Shown here: piece by piece, positions 33,201 through 42,994 of the stretch | How positions within the stretch are numbered: the first letter of the stretch is position 1 | Layout of the letters: every line of letters begins with the position of its first letter | Assembly: GCA_964019335.1 (NCBI GenBank) | Contig: OZ025649.1 | Span: 930,001-994,000 of the forward strand | From: Diplonema japonicum | Lineage: Eukaryota > Euglenozoa > Diplonemea > Diplonemida > Diplonemidae | Reading direction: 5' to 3' | Length of the DNA stretch: 64,000 nucleotides | Made by a program: the position numbers and the translations under genes | The notes under the pieces: model-generated | What the model saw: only the letters and a program-made list of their open reading frames with translations | Told to the model about the DNA's origin: nothing | Databases searched by the model: none

Positions 33201-36200
33201 GTTCTGTTCCTTTGCGCCAGGGCTATTCTCCTTCCAGTGGGCAGCTATCAGTTAGTTTTTGGGTAAACGCGCTTTGGACTGGGTACCAAGGTGAGGTACT
33301 GAGGAACTCCGTAACTCGAATTGTTTGTGAGACACGTGCCTGTGACTTGGTATCCGCAGGGTCGGTATTGACTGTCGTGGGCAACGTTTCACAGGACGTA
33401 TGCAAAGATCTGTGCATGAGTGATACTAGGTGCAGGGTGGCGACGTGGACACAGGGACTTGGAAGGATGTGTACTCTTGGTGAGTACTTAACGAGTTCGC
33501 CTCGTATCTTTCGAGAGCCCGTACAAGGGGCTGCCTATGTAAAGAGAGGTGGTGAGATGGTTACCAGTTGTAGAACATCAGGTAAGCGGTGCAACCTGTT
33601 GCCGCATTCAGGACAGGACAGTATTGTCATTTCAGACGTGTCTCTGTCTGAGTGTAGGTCTAAGTGCACCGAGCACAGGTGTCAGGTGGGCCAGTGGTCT
33701 GCATCTGTCTGCACATTATCTCCTTCCATGGCATCCGAGCCTCGGTATAGTAGCGGTGAGGTGGTTACTTTTGAAGCAGATTTGCACCCGTCATTCGGTG
33801 CAGTTGTGTTCAGTACCGGGTGTGAGGGACAAGAGCTACGAGTTGGTACGGCCTTCGGAAAGGTATGCTGGGCTTCAATGGATACCACACAACCAGCAGC
33901 TTACGTTGGGGTTACGAAGTAACAGGTCGGAGGCCAGCAGGGGTGCCGTTCTACGATACGAGGAGTCACTTCTTCAGCACGCCAGGTGGCATCACGTGGT
34001 ATGTTAACATTGGTTACCCATGTACATCATTATATCAGGTCTTTGTGCACCATACGTCACGGGCTTCAATCTTCATTGACGGCAGTTTCATAGAAGCTGA
34101 GGATTTCAGGAACTTGGACTCCTTGTTACCAGGGACGTGGCCGTCTTTAGCTTGGTGCGAAGACGCAGAATGGTTGGTCGGAAGCCCAGAGGTGGAGGTC
34201 TTGTTCGATGATGTGGCGGTATGGAACAGGGCACTGGAGGACTCGGAGGCTATTGAAGTTTATAGAAGGACTGTGGGGTGGGCAGGGCTGTCACCCTCGG
34301 TGTGGCACCATATCGTGTGGACCATGGACAGAGGCTTGCAGACTTGGTACGTGGATGGTGTTATGAACAAGACATGTGGCTACATCGGAGGCGGTCGTGT
34401 GGTGGGTAAGGGTTCACTGAGGCTTGGTAGCGGTGGGGCAGGACAGTTGCATGGCAATGTGGATGATCTAAAGCTGTTCTCAAGAGTACTTACGGGTGAG
34501 GAGATACAGAGTCTCGCCCTTGGCAGGGCTGCTGTTTCCGAGAAGAGGAAAACAGCACTTTCCCCGCCGCCTTACGACGTCTCAGATTGGGTTTCTGACC
34601 CCCCATCTGGTGGGAATAATATTCAGGTAGCACATGGTACTTGCTCTGGCTGTTCGAGAGACTGCTCAGACTTGTGTCATGAGTCTCTGTACTCCTTCGA
34701 TGCGGGTGGCAAGGTGGTTGTCGATGAGTCAGGCAACGGGAGGCATGCATACTTAGATGGTCTCGAAGTGGGAGCTGGTGTTTTTGGCACCAGTTCTGTG
34801 AGGGTATGTTTATGTCTACCATATTATAAACTTAGGATCGTGGTGGTGGGTCTGTTGTGCTATCTGGTCCTGCCTACAGGGGCCTATGGGGTACGCAGCT
34901 CTCGCAGTCAGCAAAGGTGTCATTCATGGCATGGGTGATGCCTTTAGCAATGGTATATTGTGATTCGTTTTTCTTCTGAACACCTTCAGGACACTGGCAC
35001 AATTTTATCGATAAGTCCATCGGGTCACGAAGGAGTAAACAGTTCGCATACACTGTGGCAGGATGGTGGTGCTCTGTGTTCAGGGGTTCACGCGGCGAGC
35101 TGTTGTACAGAAGACATTCTGATACCACAGCAGTGGCAACACATTGCTATGAGCACAGCACTGGACAAGGGGTCTCTCGTCCTTTATCACAACGGTGTTC
35201 TGGCTGCAAGATGCAGGACTCTCGAAGGACTGGTCTCGCTTCCGGCTGATCCGTACGTGTCACTCTTCACCAGCGTGAAGGGCACAGGAGCAGGTTTTCT
35301 TGGCAGTCGGGAGTCTTTTAGCGGAAGTATTGACGATGCGCGTCTCTCTTCTGCTGAGTATTCGGATGATGCAGTGCTACACGTGTACCTTTCTACTTGT
35401 GACGACTGTGGTACGTGTGCTGAGGTGAGCAGAACTGTTCTCTCTCCTTCTGATGACGTAACGCTGTTTGGTGGCCCCGCTGTCGCTTTACGGTCGCGAA
35501 CCATTAAATGTACAAGTGACATCACTTCTGCTGAGGTGCTGATTAGCTCTTTCATACGAGACGGGGCTGTGTCCCTCAGTGTTCCGTTTGTCGGTCCTAG
35601 TTGCAGTGTGTTGTGTAACACGTCATCTGGGGTTCATCTTTTAGGTTGTGGTTTTTATAAGTCTTCCTTGAGCTATGTGGGAGATGGATGGTTTCATTGC
35701 GTGGCAAGACTCGCATCTCAGAAGAAGGGCAGGGCGACTGTCACCGTTGTGGTGCCCGATACAGTAGTTCTTGGTGCCTTCCAATACTCGGATGCATCAT
35801 CTTGTGGTGATGCTAAGATTAGCTATCCGGCAGAGTTATGTGATCCGCTGTTCCCAGGGAGCAGCCGGTGCTTGCCGGACCTGTGCACCATCGAATCCAA
35901 CCCTCACATCACCGATGTCCATTTCCAGCACGTGAGTCATTTACAGACTGCCGGTACTCATTTACAGATAGTGGCTCTGCCCTCTCTGTTGTCAAGAGGC
36001 ATCAAGGTTTTCATCTCAAACATGTTCAATTGTAGTGACGTTGACAGTCATCGTGTTGCTGTTTTCGACACTCGCGGCATTGCAGAGATACCTTCTACTG
36101 ATGCTGTATTTAGCACTACTGATCGGGGTACAGGTTATATATGTGGTCAGGTGTTCCCAATCACTGATCATCATGCTTACGGGGTATTGAAGAGAATGGC

Positions 36201-37122
36201 CCTTTATCCTTGCACGGGCCCGTGCTTGCAGGGCGGTACGTGTGACATCACCTCTGGTACTTGCGTTTGCCCCTTCGGCTTCACAGGCCCTTCTTGCGAT
36301 AAGATAGTTGACGGCTGCGCTATTGCCCCTGATGATGCATTCTGTCGTCAAGAAGGGGTTTTCGGTTTCACTTCCGTCTTGTCTATGGGGGGCTTTCCTA
36401 CAGCCCATGAGTTATACCGAGTGGACCCTTGCGTCAGCCCTGTGTGCGAGATGGCGGGAGGGTCTTGCCACGCTCCTGGCATATGTGCGTGTCCCGAGGG
36501 CTTTCAGCCGCCGCATTGTCTGGGGTGTGTTGCAGGCAGAACAGGAGTTCTGTGCGATCAGTACTTGTGTACAAGGTACTGCGAGCATGGAGAATGCCGT
36601 GTCTCTAGCAATGGTGTCTCGCAGAGGTGCATCTGTTCAGAAGGCTGGAGGGGAGATGATTGTTCCCGGCCGCACGCGTTTTTCAAAGGCTTGAACGAAA
36701 GTGAGAGCATTATTGTGTCGGAAGACGGCATGCAGATCACCTCATTGTCTCCCTTGTTGCGAGTGGTAATTGCTTTCCCACTTGACGATGATTTAGTCTT
36801 TGACTTTTCAGCATCTATCAGTGTCGGGTCTAGGGTGGGTCTGTGCAGAGCGGGCAGTCAGTCGGTAGTTGGGGGTGACGCCTCGAGCTGGGGCATCGAG
36901 GTACTCAAGAACGGTACATTACTGGCGTGTACTCATGGCAGCTGTTCAGCGCTCAGTGAGGGGTATGGAGCTAGGACATACACTATCCAGTTGGATACCT
37001 CATTTGTGATGTCTGTACGTAGTGGGCAGCATGCGATGCATGTGTTCGGTTCTGTTTGTACAGAGCAGGACTGTGTAGGATGTGCATCGCTTTCTAGCGG
37101 TGCCTTTATTTTGGTTCATTAA
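24242..37122 (+). CDS. Giant secreted LamG / NHL / PAN / EGF multidomain protein
   Basis: Exons 24242-33862, 33897-33998, 34039-34803, 34836-34952 and 34990-37122 encode about 4245 aa. A hydrophobic leader (MCSFIAVVLSLAARG) predicts export. About a dozen or more LamG / concanavalin-A-like domains recur, recognisable by FTVAAWLRF, then LWHRVAVGW or WVHVAATWDG, then LYVDGHVV. A beta-propeller of NHL type (GLLYMGQMAHSCVRSF, TSLFIATPQTYVVWEML) lies at about residues 770-1100. PAN/apple-like Cys domains sit near 690-760, 2400-2480 and 3020-3160. EGF-like units (GGTCDITSGTCVCPFGFTG and CICSEGWRGDDC) lie near 3940-4095. No membrane helix or GPI signal is evident at the C terminus. It probably acts at the cell surface or in a secreted coat, binding glycans or hosts; that role is inferred. 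Confidence 0.88.
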
Positions 37123-37205
37123 GGTTAGGTTGTCAGGCTGGGGTTTTATTCGCCTTCCTTGTCACAGTCATCTCTTCTAGGTTGCTATCTATTAAACGAA
37201 TTAAG

Positions 37206-38304
37206 ATGTTTTCGGGTCACTTCAGAAGGTCTGCTGGGAGGTTCGCGAGATGGTCCTCTTCTGCTGTTGCGGAGCCTGCGGCGAAGGCGAAGACGAGGGG
37301 TGGGGGCAACTCTGTGATGGTATGTTGTATCATGTGCTTACTCATTGTCACAGATCAGTGTTGTTGGTGCGGTCGGTACCGCTGCTGCGGCTTACACATG
37401 GATGAAGCTCACGAGCTACGGCGACGAGGAGTGGAGTATCAGAGCGAAGGCAGCTGAACGTACAGCTCAGGTGAAGAGGGCCGATCCGGTTGGGCTGGGT
37501 AAGGAGATTGCTGACTACTTAAGGTTTACCGAGCCTGAGGCGAGCCCTAACCTGGTAGAGTTGGGAACCAAGCTCTGTGTCTGTGGTTACAGTGACGAGC
37601 TTGCCAAGCACGAGAAGTTCCATATCATCGCCAAGTTCAAGGTATGCATGCATTGAGGTTGTTCACCACAAGCAGGAGGACAACAAGGTGATGAGTTGGG
37701 CTGACTTAGGTGCCTTTGTTGCTTACCACGCCCTTCTTGAGATGGGAGCGCCTCTCGTCAGCATGACCCCCTTCTTTGGTCGGTCCGAGTCTCAGGCCAA
37801 GAGTGTGGCTTCTCATTACAAGCCTATCCCTGATGCTAATGCCACTTATGATGACCTCGTGCAGTGGGGCAAGCAGTTCGACTTGGGTGTGCCTGAGGTA
37901 TTGTTTCCTTTTCATTGGTATCTTCACAGACTATTGCGGTGTTGGGTGGGCAGAGCTCTGGCAGCGCGCTGTTCGCTTCGGGGTCTGACATGGAGCTCTC
38001 GCATCATTACTACACCAACATCCTGAAGGCGGATGCGGAGGGGGACGCCAACCGCTTGATGTATGGCAAGGCGCTCATGGGTGACGAGTACGGGCGCAAG
38101 TGTTGCATGGTGTTTGCTGGTGATGAGCTCTACTGGAACAGGTACTTCGTCGACGGTCTGAACAAAATCCTCCTCCACAAGTGGACGAACCTCAGGGAGC
38201 TCCCCACTCGCATGCTCGGCACCACGACTGATGCTGCTTGGGCGACTAGGCAGAAGATGGTCTATGGAGTGCAGCACGACTACACCGGGTCCACTACCAG
38301 GTAG
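37206..38304 (+). CDS. Class I (ascorbate/cytochrome c) peroxidase-like protein lacking haem-ligand His
   Basis: Exons 37206-37319, 37354-37641, 37673-37897 and 37930-38304 encode about 333 aa; the third exon may start at 37676. Arg-rich leader MFSGHFRRSAGRFARWSSS suggests mitochondria, then one hydrophobic segment (ISVVGAVGTAAAAYTW). The fold is that of plant-type peroxidases: MSWADLGAFVAYHALLEMGAP, FFGRSESQAKS, PDANATYDDLVQW and LSHHYYTNILK. The proximal-His motif (usually GAH) reads GGQ in IAVLGGQSSG near residue 216, and no distal RxxWH motif is visible in the N-terminal part. It is therefore probably not an active peroxidase. Reassigning splice sites does not obviously restore either His. 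Confidence 0.75.
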
Positions 38305-38406
38305 ACAGGTGCATAGGTTTTACGTGTCCTTTATATCCTAACTTCCTCTTCTAGCCTCATATACTACGATGTCAATGTTGTCTGTTTTCTAAGGCGCGCG
38401 TCCCTG
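38305..38406. other. Spacer with pyrimidine tract
   Basis: About 100 bases. It contains CCTCTTCTAG at about 38354 and TTGTCTGTTTTCTAAG ending at 38393, both usable acceptor sites for the candidate small gene that follows. Confidence 0.35.
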
Positions 38407-38839
38407 ATGCGCTGCGTTACAATTCAGGCGGAAAGGATAGTGGAGACATGCATGAGAGTCTTCGCTCCAGTGAAACAAGAAGGTAAGCTGAAAGAACAGC
38501 AAAAGAAGAAAGAAGAATAAATTGACAGAATTGATTTTGTTCCCTCCCTCCTTTTTATTTTTTTTGCTTTACATTTTCCTTTTGTTCTCTTTTTTTTTTA
38601 AGCGGATTCTTTATTACGGGCTTTCTTTTTTGGCTTTATGGTGTCAATCAGCTACTTTCGAAGTGTTGTTCTGATTCTTGTTTTCCTTGCAGAATACATA
38701 ACGGTAAGTCTTATTGTTTGGGGATAAAAGGAAAACTAGCTTTTGAAAAGATTGTAGTGCACAGAAAAGATATTATAGGGACCCCTTGCCGCCTCTCGTG
38801 AGCGCCTACCTGGAGCTGATTAAGGCTATGGATGGCTGA
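38407..38839 (+). CDS. Candidate small gene (about 53 aa), model uncertain
   Basis: Preferred model: exons 38407-38482, 38693-38703 and 38765-38839, with introns of 210 nt and 61 nt that both begin GTAAG. It gives a 53-aa basic protein whose parts look coding: AERIVETCMRVFAPVKQE, then YIT, then RYYRDPLPPLVSAYLELIKA. Alternatives are a 37-aa Lys-rich ORF (38407-38520) read through the first donor, or a 46-aa protein starting at the ATG at 38638 with a hydrophobic N terminus. The introns are longer and use a different donor from the rest of the window. I do not recognise the product; small respiratory-chain subunits have this size. Confidence 0.4.
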
Positions 38840-38963
38840 CGAAGCGACATGTCCCCTTTGTGTCCAAAAATGTGATTTCTAAGGACGACATGGCCCTTCA
38901 CCTCTCTACGTGTTTTTGTTTGTTTCTTTCCTTCTTTTTGTAGGCATTAACAGGAAGTGCGAT

Positions 38964-39771
38964 ATGTCTTTCTTCAGCAGAGCACGTATTGGGGTGGCTT
39001 TTCTTGCCGGCGGCATTGCCTACAAAACAGGCAGTGTGTCGAACACTCTGGCTGAGCAGAAGCACACCACCCAGTACGCTGTGAATGCGGAGAACTCCAT
39101 CTGCGCATTGGACATCTCGATCGGTGGTAAGCCAGCAGGCAGGGTGGAGGTAGAGCTCTTCGACGACACTGTGCCGAAGACCTCGAAGAACTTCCGCATC
39201 CTCTGCAGCGGGAGGTACAAGGAGTGGGCGGGCGATTCCGACAAGGGGTCGTCTTCCTGGCTTTTCGGTGGCGGCTCTCCAGCCCCTGTTACATACAGCA
39301 TGAGTGTGATACACCGTGTCATCCCGCGGTTCATGATGCAAGCTGGCGATTTCACCAACGGGAACGGGACTGGTGGAAGGAGCATCTACGGCCCGAAGTT
39401 CCCTGACGAGAGCTTCAGCGGCAAGGCTGGGAAGCACTTTGCAGGGTATGCTACACACTGTTGAATAACTTAACACAGGTGCCTTTCGATGGCTAACTCA
39501 GGCCCCAACACAAACGGGTCGCAGTTCTTCATCACCTTCGACAGGACTACATGGCTGGACGGCAAGCATGTGGTGTTCGGGCAGGTGCTAAGCGGAATGG
39601 ACATTGTCAACAGCGTGGAAAAGGTTGGGAGCAGATCAGGCGCGACGCGTGAAGATTGCATGGTATGCAACACGCCTAACAACCACTCCATAGGTCACCA
39701 ACGCTTGTGTGCTGAAGAAGCCAAGCGGGGCGCTAGAAGAGTTGGCCTCTGATGAGGCTTATCGGTGTTAG
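38964..39771 (+). CDS. Cyclophilin-type peptidyl-prolyl isomerase
   Basis: Exons 38964-39445, 39479-39662 and 39694-39771 encode 247 aa; introns are 33 and 31 nt. Cyclophilins catalyse cis-trans isomerisation of prolyl bonds. The core motif [20 protein letters not shown] contains the catalytic Arg, Phe, Met and Gln. [12 protein letters not shown] and [12 protein letters not shown] follow, the latter with the Trp tied to cyclosporin binding. The first intron falls exactly between KHFAG and CLSMANSG. An N-terminal hydrophobic segment ([18 protein letters not shown]) suggests a signal anchor or an organellar form. A Gly/Ser insert ([13 protein letters not shown]) enlarges one loop, and the C terminus is slightly extended. 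Confidence 0.93.
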
Positions 39772-39841
39772 TAGTGGGGTCTTGTGGGTTTATAGTAGGT
39801 CTGAATGTTACGATCACGTCCTATCTCAGTTAGCAAGAAAG

Positions 39842-41187
39842 ATGGTATTGCGATGCGCATTGAGACGGTACACGCAAGAGAGCGCCTCACGGGCAAAGGC
39901 AGAGATTGACAATTATTTTTCTATACTGGAGAAGTGGAGCGATCCTTGGACTCCTTGTCTGACGGAGTTCCCTCCAACAGTGCGAGAGCTGGAAGGGTCT
40001 GTTGACTGGTCGGTTAACGGGAATAACGTGATCGATGCGTGTAATGCTTTGATTATGCCGAAGGAACGTTGGCAGGAGGCCATGGATGTGCGGGAGAGGA
40101 TCGAGAGCACTCTGAAGAAGGTATTGTAGTTTCATTCACTTTAGCATCACGCAGGTAATGACAGAACAGAATCTACAGCTATTTACTTTTGGGTCCTGCA
40201 TGAGCGGCCTTGGCACAGCACAGTCTGACCTTGACCTTGTGATCATGCGGTGCGACAAGACGGGAAGGAGTTTGAACGCAAACAACAGAGAGGTATGTGA
40301 CATGCATAGCAACTACTTTGGTAACACTAGGAGCAAGTAAGCCACCTTGATGACTACTACAAGATGCTCAGCAATAATGGATTCGATAACATGAGGGTGA
40401 TCTCGGCACGCGTGCCTATTCTACGCAGGGAGGGTCCAACTGGAATCAATTTCGACATTAGTTTATTTTTCCACGGTGTGAGGAACAGCCTGCTGCTTAG
40501 GGAGTACGCAAGGGTATGCGACGTTACGAGCACGCAACGTACACTCACAGAGCTGCCCGTTTTTCATGCCCATGTCTGTCGTCCTTCGCGAGTGGGGAAA
40601 GCACATTGGCATCTGCAACTCGTTGACGGGCTTCTTAACTCCGTACTGTCTCAACATCATGATCATCAAATACCTTGTTGAGGAGGCGTCGAACGACTTC
40701 ATGGTTCCCATCCCGCCTCTCCTCCCACCCAGCTACTACCCTACTTCGCCTTCTCAGTATCTCCCACCGCCCCGTGAGATGCAGCGGCGGGAAAAGATGT
40801 TCGTCAAGGACCTTGGGATGCATATCGCAGGTTTCTTGCGATACTTTGCATGCTACCATTGGATGGAGAAGGTGATAAGCGCAGGCGATCCAACCAACGA
40901 CTCCAGACAAGGCAACCCCTTGTGGGAGGGGAATCAGTCAGATGTTATCATTGAGGAGATGTTCTCACAGCAGGACAAATCACTCCCTATTCCCAACATG
41001 GGACACAAGGTTTGCCACCCTCACTTATTAGTCAGCACAGGTTGATGCTATGAGGCTTTTGGCGATTCGTGAAAAGCTCATCTTCTCTTACTTCCATGTC
41101 GTTCATCACAACCACCTTCCACGTTTTCCAGAGGACCGGTCGTCGCCACGCTGGCTCCCCATGGTAGATAAGGCGGGATCGATCTAA
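39842..41187 (+). CDS. Poly(A)/poly(U) polymerase-family nucleotidyltransferase, probably organellar
   Basis: Exons 39842-40120, 40155-40292, 40331-40513, 40551-41009 and 41041-41187 encode 401 aa; introns 31-38 nt. The non-canonical poly(A) polymerase / terminal uridylyltransferase core is clear. It has FGSCMSGLGTAQSDLDL with Asp118 and Asp120, and the third metal Asp181 in GINFDISLFFHG. The central domain follows (MSVVLREWGKHIGICNSLTGF, then YCLNIMIIKYL). N terminus MVLRCALRRYTQES fits mitochondrial import. Such enzymes add A or U tails to RNA 3' ends; the base specificity cannot be told from sequence. It lies about 18 kb from a SUV3-like gene, which in animals partners with the mitochondrial poly(A) polymerase. 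Confidence 0.87.
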
Positions 41188-41298
41188 GAAGACACAAGTT
41201 ATGTGATTCGCCAGGGCATGGCTGTTCCTAGATCTTTTCGATGGCTAGAGCTAGTGTAGACTCTTCCTTACATACCCCCAGTTGAATTCATCAAGGAA

Positions 41299-42933
41299 AT
41301 GGAAGATGGGGTCGTCGCGGTGCCGTACTATGAGACAAGGGGTGGAGAGGAGGTAGTGCTGGTGAAGGTGCCAGCGGGCATAGCCACGCGTAGTGCATTC
41401 AGCAGCGTTACAAGGGACGTGGTGCGTTCGTTGAGCAGGATTGTGGACATATGTCTCGGTCCCGACGGAATGATGCGGGCAACAATGGACATGACAGGGC
41501 AGGTGGGTTTCTCGTCGTCGGGTTCGAGGCTGCTATCGAAGACACGCAGCACGCACCCCATTACAACCCTGGTGATGCAAAGCTTGCAGAGGTACGAAGG
41601 AGAGAGGGGTGACGGCACAATTACGTGGGTCATGCTGCTCAGCTTGCTGATAGATGGCCTTAAGGACAAGGATATACAACGCAGAGATATTCTGGCATTT
41701 CAGAAGCAGATTCCAGAGGCTATAGACACAGTTATGCGCCGACACAGAGTGCTCATGACCGAGGGCGATGTCATTGCCAACACTGTTGAGAGTGTGGTGT
41801 CGACTTGCTGCACAGGCCAGGCTGCAGATGTTATCATCAACTTGGTGGTGAGTTACTTCAAGAAGCGAGGCAAGGTGCATGGCGACTGGAACATCGTGAA
41901 GGTTGATGGCGCGCCTTTGGCTCAGTCCTGTGTACTGAGCGGCGTTGTATTCAAGGGTTCCTTAAAACACCCTCAGCTCCCTAGGGCAGTCGCTGACACG
42001 GGTGTTTTGCTGCTCTCTCACCATTCACTCTTCAGTAACACAGAAGAGGAGGCTATCAGTTACGAGATGACTGGTGCTGAGTTGTCTGTTGGTGCAGAGA
42101 GGGTGAATGCTGCTCTCCATCAGTTTACAGAGACCCTCTTCTCCAGAGGTATCAGGGCTGTCTTCACATCGGGTATTTTACCGTACAGCATGGCATCTGA
42201 ATGCGCTAGGCGGGGGGTGTTCATGTGCGACGGGATCGACAGGAAGGACATAACCCTTCTATCTGATGCTCTTGGTGTACCTGTTGTAGCACCTTTCTCC
42301 GTGTTATTCGACAATATTGGCACAGAAGACTATGCCTACGCCAGCAGGATTGAGTGTTTGAATAAAGGCATGGTACGGGTTCACTGTTCGAAGAGTACTG
42401 AATGCTCTATTATCATGACAGCACCCAGTTCAGGTCTTTCAGCAGATTACTGCGAGCTTGTTGACAGGTGCATACGATGTGTGCAGTTTGCTGTGAGAGA
42501 CAGGTCTGGTGAGCAGGTGGAGGTAATAGGGTCTGCAGGACAGGATTTATTGATAGCGGCAAAGGCTGTCAGAAACATGTTCCCCTCAGTACTAGGTTGT
42601 GCTCTTGCTGATTCTCTACAGGGGGTTGTTGTGTGTCTTCTTTCTAATACTTTAGGGAGCAAGCATGAGGCCGTCCACATGATGCTTCGGGCCTCTGATG
42701 CTTCTCTTGGTGCTGTCTCGACTATCCATGTCCTTCATAAGCTACACGCCGCAGGGTCTCACTGCGAGGTCCTTGCTCCGGCAGAGGTAGGACTCATTCA
42801 CCCCCTCTCGGCAGCCGGCCATCTCATCTCTTCTGTCCTTGATACCTTCTCTTTTTTAAGCAAGGTTGACATGCTTACACCATCAAAGTTACTTGCAGGG
42901 TCTTCTCGTGTCCAGCAGGTGGGTCTGGTCTAG
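41299..42933 (+). CDS. Group II chaperonin-like protein, BBS10-like
   Basis: A 544-aa single-exon gene. The equatorial domain has ICLGPDGMMRATMDMTGQVG and GSRLLSK, and ERGDGTITWVMLLSLLIDG, matching the LGP..G and GDGTT signatures of CCT/thermosome proteins. The apical part has RAVFTSGILPYSMASECARR. Divergence from CCT1-8, the changed GDGTI motif and the shortened ATP-binding elements resemble the vertebrate-type BBS10/BBS12 chaperonins that help build the BBSome of cilia. A very divergent CCT subunit is the alternative. Presence of a BBS-type chaperonin would point to a flagellated stage. Start ATG is 18 bases after a CCCCCAG acceptor. Confidence 0.65.
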   Translation: MEDGVVAVPYYETRGGEEVVLVKVPAGIATRSAFSSVTRDVVRSLSRIVDICLGPDGMMRATMDMTGQVGFSSSGSRLLSKTRSTHPITTLVMQSLQRYEGERGDGTITWVMLLSLLIDGLKDKDIQRRDILAFQKQIPEAIDTVMRRHRVLMTEGDVIANTVESVVSTCCTGQAADVIINLVVSYFKKRGKVHGDWNIVKVDGAPLAQSCVLSGVVFKGSLKHPQLPRAVADTGVLLLSHHSLFSNTEEEAISYEMTGAELSVGAERVNAALHQFTETLFSRGIRAVFTSGILPYSMASECARRGVFMCDGIDRKDITLLSDALGVPVVAPFSVLFDNIGTEDYAYASRIECLNKGMVRVHCSKSTECSIIMTAPSSGLSADYCELVDRCIRCVQFAVRDRSGEQVEVIGSAGQDLLIAAKAVRNMFPSVLGCALADSLQGVVVCLLSNTLGSKHEAVHMMLRASDASLGAVSTIHVLHKLHAAGSHCEVLAPAEVGLIHPLSAAGHLISSVLDTFSFLSKVDMLTPSKLLAGSSRVQQVGLV

Positions 42934-42994
42934 TGGGTATTGATTCACGGTGTACCTCGTTTTTATCCGCCCATCAGGATTAGTTAAAAGTAAG

